Below the pieces are notes generated by a model. The model worked only from the letters and a program-made list of their open reading frames with translations. It searched no databases and had not been told where the DNA came from. The position numbers were made by a program, and so were the translations under genes. This document shows positions 6,311-8,031 of a DNA stretch of 8,031 bases, piece after piece. The stretch's first letter is position 1, and each line of letters opens with the position of its first letter. The stretch spans positions 1-8,031 of the forward strand of contig USMR01000031.1 in assembly GCA_900555815.1 (NCBI GenBank), given 5' to 3'. Source of the stretch: an uncultured Collinsella sp. GTDB lineage: Bacteria > Actinomycetota > Coriobacteriia > Coriobacteriales > Coriobacteriaceae.

Positions 6311-6349
6311 GAGACGCCGTCCCTTGCACACAACAAAGGACAGCGTCTC
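6311..6349 (-). terminator. Stem-loop between the GH32 gene and degV; terminator or leader hairpin
   Basis: Arms 6311-6325 and 6335-6349 (GAGACGC...GCGTCTC type) pair at all 15 positions on the minus strand, with two G-U pairs, around a 9-base loop; on the + strand two positions mismatch. A short TCTTT follows on the minus strand. It lies about 150 bases past the GH32 stop and 87 bases upstream of the DegV start, so it may end the GH32 transcript or sit in the degV leader. Between it and the GH32 stop (6350-6501) I see no gene and no convincing promoter. Confidence 0.5.
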
Positions 6350-6501
6350 CCTGGAAAACTCCGTGCTTATTTGAGATTCTACACGGTTTATTAAGGAGTG
6401 TTACTTATTCCGCAAACGGTCGCTATACGCGATAAGCGGTAGCTGGCCGCGGCAACTGCGACACATTCCGCCCAACAAGTCCAATCGTGCTCCATGCACG
6501 G

Positions 6502-7944
6502 TTAATGAGCGAGGCGGTAGAAATCCATCGACGCCGCACCCTCGGCGTGCAGCTCCATCGCCGGAACCGCCGGCGAATAGGTACGGCTCGTAAGTGCCGC
6601 CTCGCCACCGTTGGCAAAAATCTCGACCATCGTAGTGTCCGAAAGCACGCGCAGGTCGCGAAGTTCGCCGAGCTCGATCGACCTCTGGTCGCGTCCATAG
6701 CCTTCGTCGCCCATATCGAGGGTAAGCATCCCGTCCGTATAACGCACAAAGACACCCTTGCGGATTTCGAGCTCGATCATCTTGGCTCCCTCACAGGAAA
6801 CCACGACATCAAACAGGCGTCCCGGCTCCTCAACGGTCTCACCGCCTACAGCACGAACGCAATCGCCGCGCATCCTCTCAATCTCGTGCGCCGGCCACTG
6901 GCAGAGCTTGCCGCCGCGCATGCTCAGCTCTCTCGGCACCGTCAGCGCGCACTGCCACCCGCGCGCCACCGTCGGGCTTTCTGTCGTCGCATCGGGGCAA
7001 CCCGACCATCCGATCATCAAACGCCGACCCGCAGCGTCCTCAAAGGACTGCGGGGCATAGAAATCAAAACCGGCATCAACCATCGGAGGCATGCCCTGGC
7101 CGACGATCTTAAAGCTCGGCGCCCCCCAATCGGCCTCGATGGAGAACCACACGCACTGATGCGGATTGCGGTAACGCCAGCCATCGGCGGGCACGCCCTG
7201 CGGACAGCAAACGAGAATAAGCTCGCCATCGAGCTCAAACAGATCAGGACACTCCCACATAAAGCCAAACTTCTCGCCCAGCTCAATGCGCGTCGCATAG
7301 CCCCAGTCCTCTAGATCACGCGAGGTATAGACAAGCACGCACCCGCGATCGTCTTTCGTACGAGCGCCGAGAACCATGTAGTAGATACCGTCGTGTTCAA
7401 GGATCTTGGGGTCGCGCACGTGCGTACCGATATCGTCGGGGTAATCGACCGGCCCAACAGCTATGCGCTTCTCGCCCAATTCGTCGGGATTCTCGGCAAC
7501 CATATGAATTTGGTTTTGCTCACGGCCCGTCAACACGTAGTCGTAATCATCACGGTCAAAATGCTTAACGTTGCCGGTATAGAAGTAGTGAATCTTGCCA
7601 TCACGTACAAAGGCAGAACCAGAATACGCTCCACTCGAATCCAAATTGGAATCGGGGAACTGCACGGGGCCGTGATTCTCGTACGTCACAAAATCCTTTG
7701 TCGTCAGATGGTTCCAAAGCACTGGACCGCCATGCGCAGCATCGAACGGATCGTATTGATGATAGATGTGATACGTATCACCAATCTGAACCAAACCATT
7801 GGGGTCGTTGAGCCAGCCAAGCTCAGGCTCCACATGGAACAAAAGTCTATCGGGGTCGGATGCGATGCGAGCCGCCGTCTCATCCTGTCCGGCACGCCAC
7901 TGCTCATAGTCCGCGCGTGTCACCTTATTTTTTTGATTAAACAT
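6502..7944 (-). CDS. scrB: GH32 sucrose-6-phosphate hydrolase / beta-fructofuranosidase
   Basis: A 480-residue glycoside hydrolase family 32 enzyme without a signal peptide or membrane segment, so intracellular. Such enzymes hydrolyse sucrose-6-phosphate, sucrose or short fructans at the fructosyl bond. The family's three catalytic blocks are present: WLNDPNG (44-50, nucleophile Asp47), RDPK (177-180, transition-state stabiliser Asp178) and ECPDLF (231-236, acid/base Glu231). HQYDPF (62-67) and YSGSA (107-111) are also typical. The five-bladed propeller should span about 30-330, followed by a beta-sandwich to the end. The ATG at 7944 starts a plausible short leader; the ribosome site is only a weak GAGAAAG. 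Length fits ScrB (about 450-490). Whether the substrate is phosphorylated depends on a sucrose transporter that is not in the window, so the symbol is tentative. Confidence 0.9.
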   Translation of the reverse strand: MFNQKNKVTRADYEQWRAGQDETAARIASDPDRLLFHVEPELGWLNDPNGLVQIGDTYHIYHQYDPFDAAHGGPVLWNHLTTKDFVTYENHGPVQFPDSNLDSSGAYSGSAFVRDGKIHYFYTGNVKHFDRDDYDYVLTGREQNQIHMVAENPDELGEKRIAVGPVDYPDDIGTHVRDPKILEHDGIYYMVLGARTKDDRGCVLVYTSRDLEDWGYATRIELGEKFGFMWECPDLFELDGELILVCCPQGVPADGWRYRNPHQCVWFSIEADWGAPSFKIVGQGMPPMVDAGFDFYAPQSFEDAAGRRLMIGWSGCPDATTESPTVARGWQCALTVPRELSMRGGKLCQWPAHEIERMRGDCVRAVGGETVEEPGRLFDVVVSCEGAKMIELEIRKGVFVRYTDGMLTLDMGDEGYGRDQRSIELGELRDLRVLSDTTMVEIFANGGEAALTSRTYSPAVPAMELHAEGAASMDFYRLAH

Positions 7945-7966
7945 CGCCGTTGACTTTCTCGTCTAT

Positions 7967-8007
7967 GGGAAAGGACGCTCGACTCACACGATCCGAACGC
8001 CCTTCCC
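7967..8007 (-). promoter_or_regulatory. Imperfect hairpin upstream of the GH32 gene
   Basis: GGGAAAGGACGCTCG (7967-7981) is nearly complementary to 7994-8007, with one bulge, one mismatch and a G-U pair, around a 12-base loop. It ends 22 bases before the GH32 start codon and has no T-tract. It could be a leader structure, an operator for a sugar-responsive repressor, or the end of an upstream unit outside the window. The remaining 7945-8031 holds no gene that I can see. Confidence 0.35.
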
Positions 8008-8031
8008 CAAATGGACTTACCCTCAGATTCC

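Noticed and set aside
6350..6501. Possible tRNA or small RNA between the GH32 stop and the 6311-6349 stem
   Set aside because: I could not form a cloverleaf, and only a 5-bp hairpin (6361-6365 with 6382-6386) is present.
6502..7953. Long + strand frames opposite the GH32 gene (275 and 186 codons)
   Set aside because: They are antisense shadows; the minus frame carries all GH32 catalytic motifs.

Overview
The window looks like chromosomal DNA of a gut anaerobe of the Coriobacteriia, most likely Collinsella or a close relative. This rests on high G+C, the style of the encoded proteins and the gene set (pyruvate formate-lyase activase, DegV protein, GH32 sucrose hydrolase). It is an inference from remembered families, not a database match.

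Layout, left to right: (1) the C-terminal half of homoserine kinase (thrB) on the + strand, cut by the window edge; (2) a gene-free stretch of about 280 bases dominated by a 125-bp nested palindrome with perfect 29-bp outer arms; (3) a lower-G+C minus-strand gene for a helix-turn-helix regulator with a long N-terminal domain, with a strong 15-bp inverted repeat upstream; (4) a minus-strand run of membrane-anchored serine hydrolase (beta-lactamase/PBP fold), MTA/SAH nucleosidase (mtnN) and ribosome-assembly GTPase (engB); (5) a short region with a REP-like hairpin, then pflA; (6) a DegV fatty-acid-binding protein followed by a clear intrinsic terminator; (7) a GH32 sucrose/fructan hydrolase with a possible leader hairpin. 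Everything after thrB is on the minus strand.

Most genes are core metabolism or housekeeping. thrB feeds threonine synthesis. mtnN clears methylthioadenosine and S-adenosylhomocysteine. engB helps assemble the 50S subunit. pflA installs the glycyl radical on pyruvate formate-lyase during fermentation. The GH32 enzyme feeds hexoses from sucrose-type sugars into glycolysis. mtnN and engB, and perhaps the serine hydrolase, are likely cotranscribed; pflA, degV and the GH32 gene look like separate units.

The accessory part is about 444-1536. The regulator gene is bracketed by two similar copies of the 3' end of engB: the true one at 1527-1557 and a decayed one at 668-698. That is what integration at the end of engB would leave. 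The regulator belongs to a family I associate with small toxin-like operons, but no partner gene is present. I see no complete defence system, CRISPR array, transposase, integrase, tRNA or rRNA in the window.
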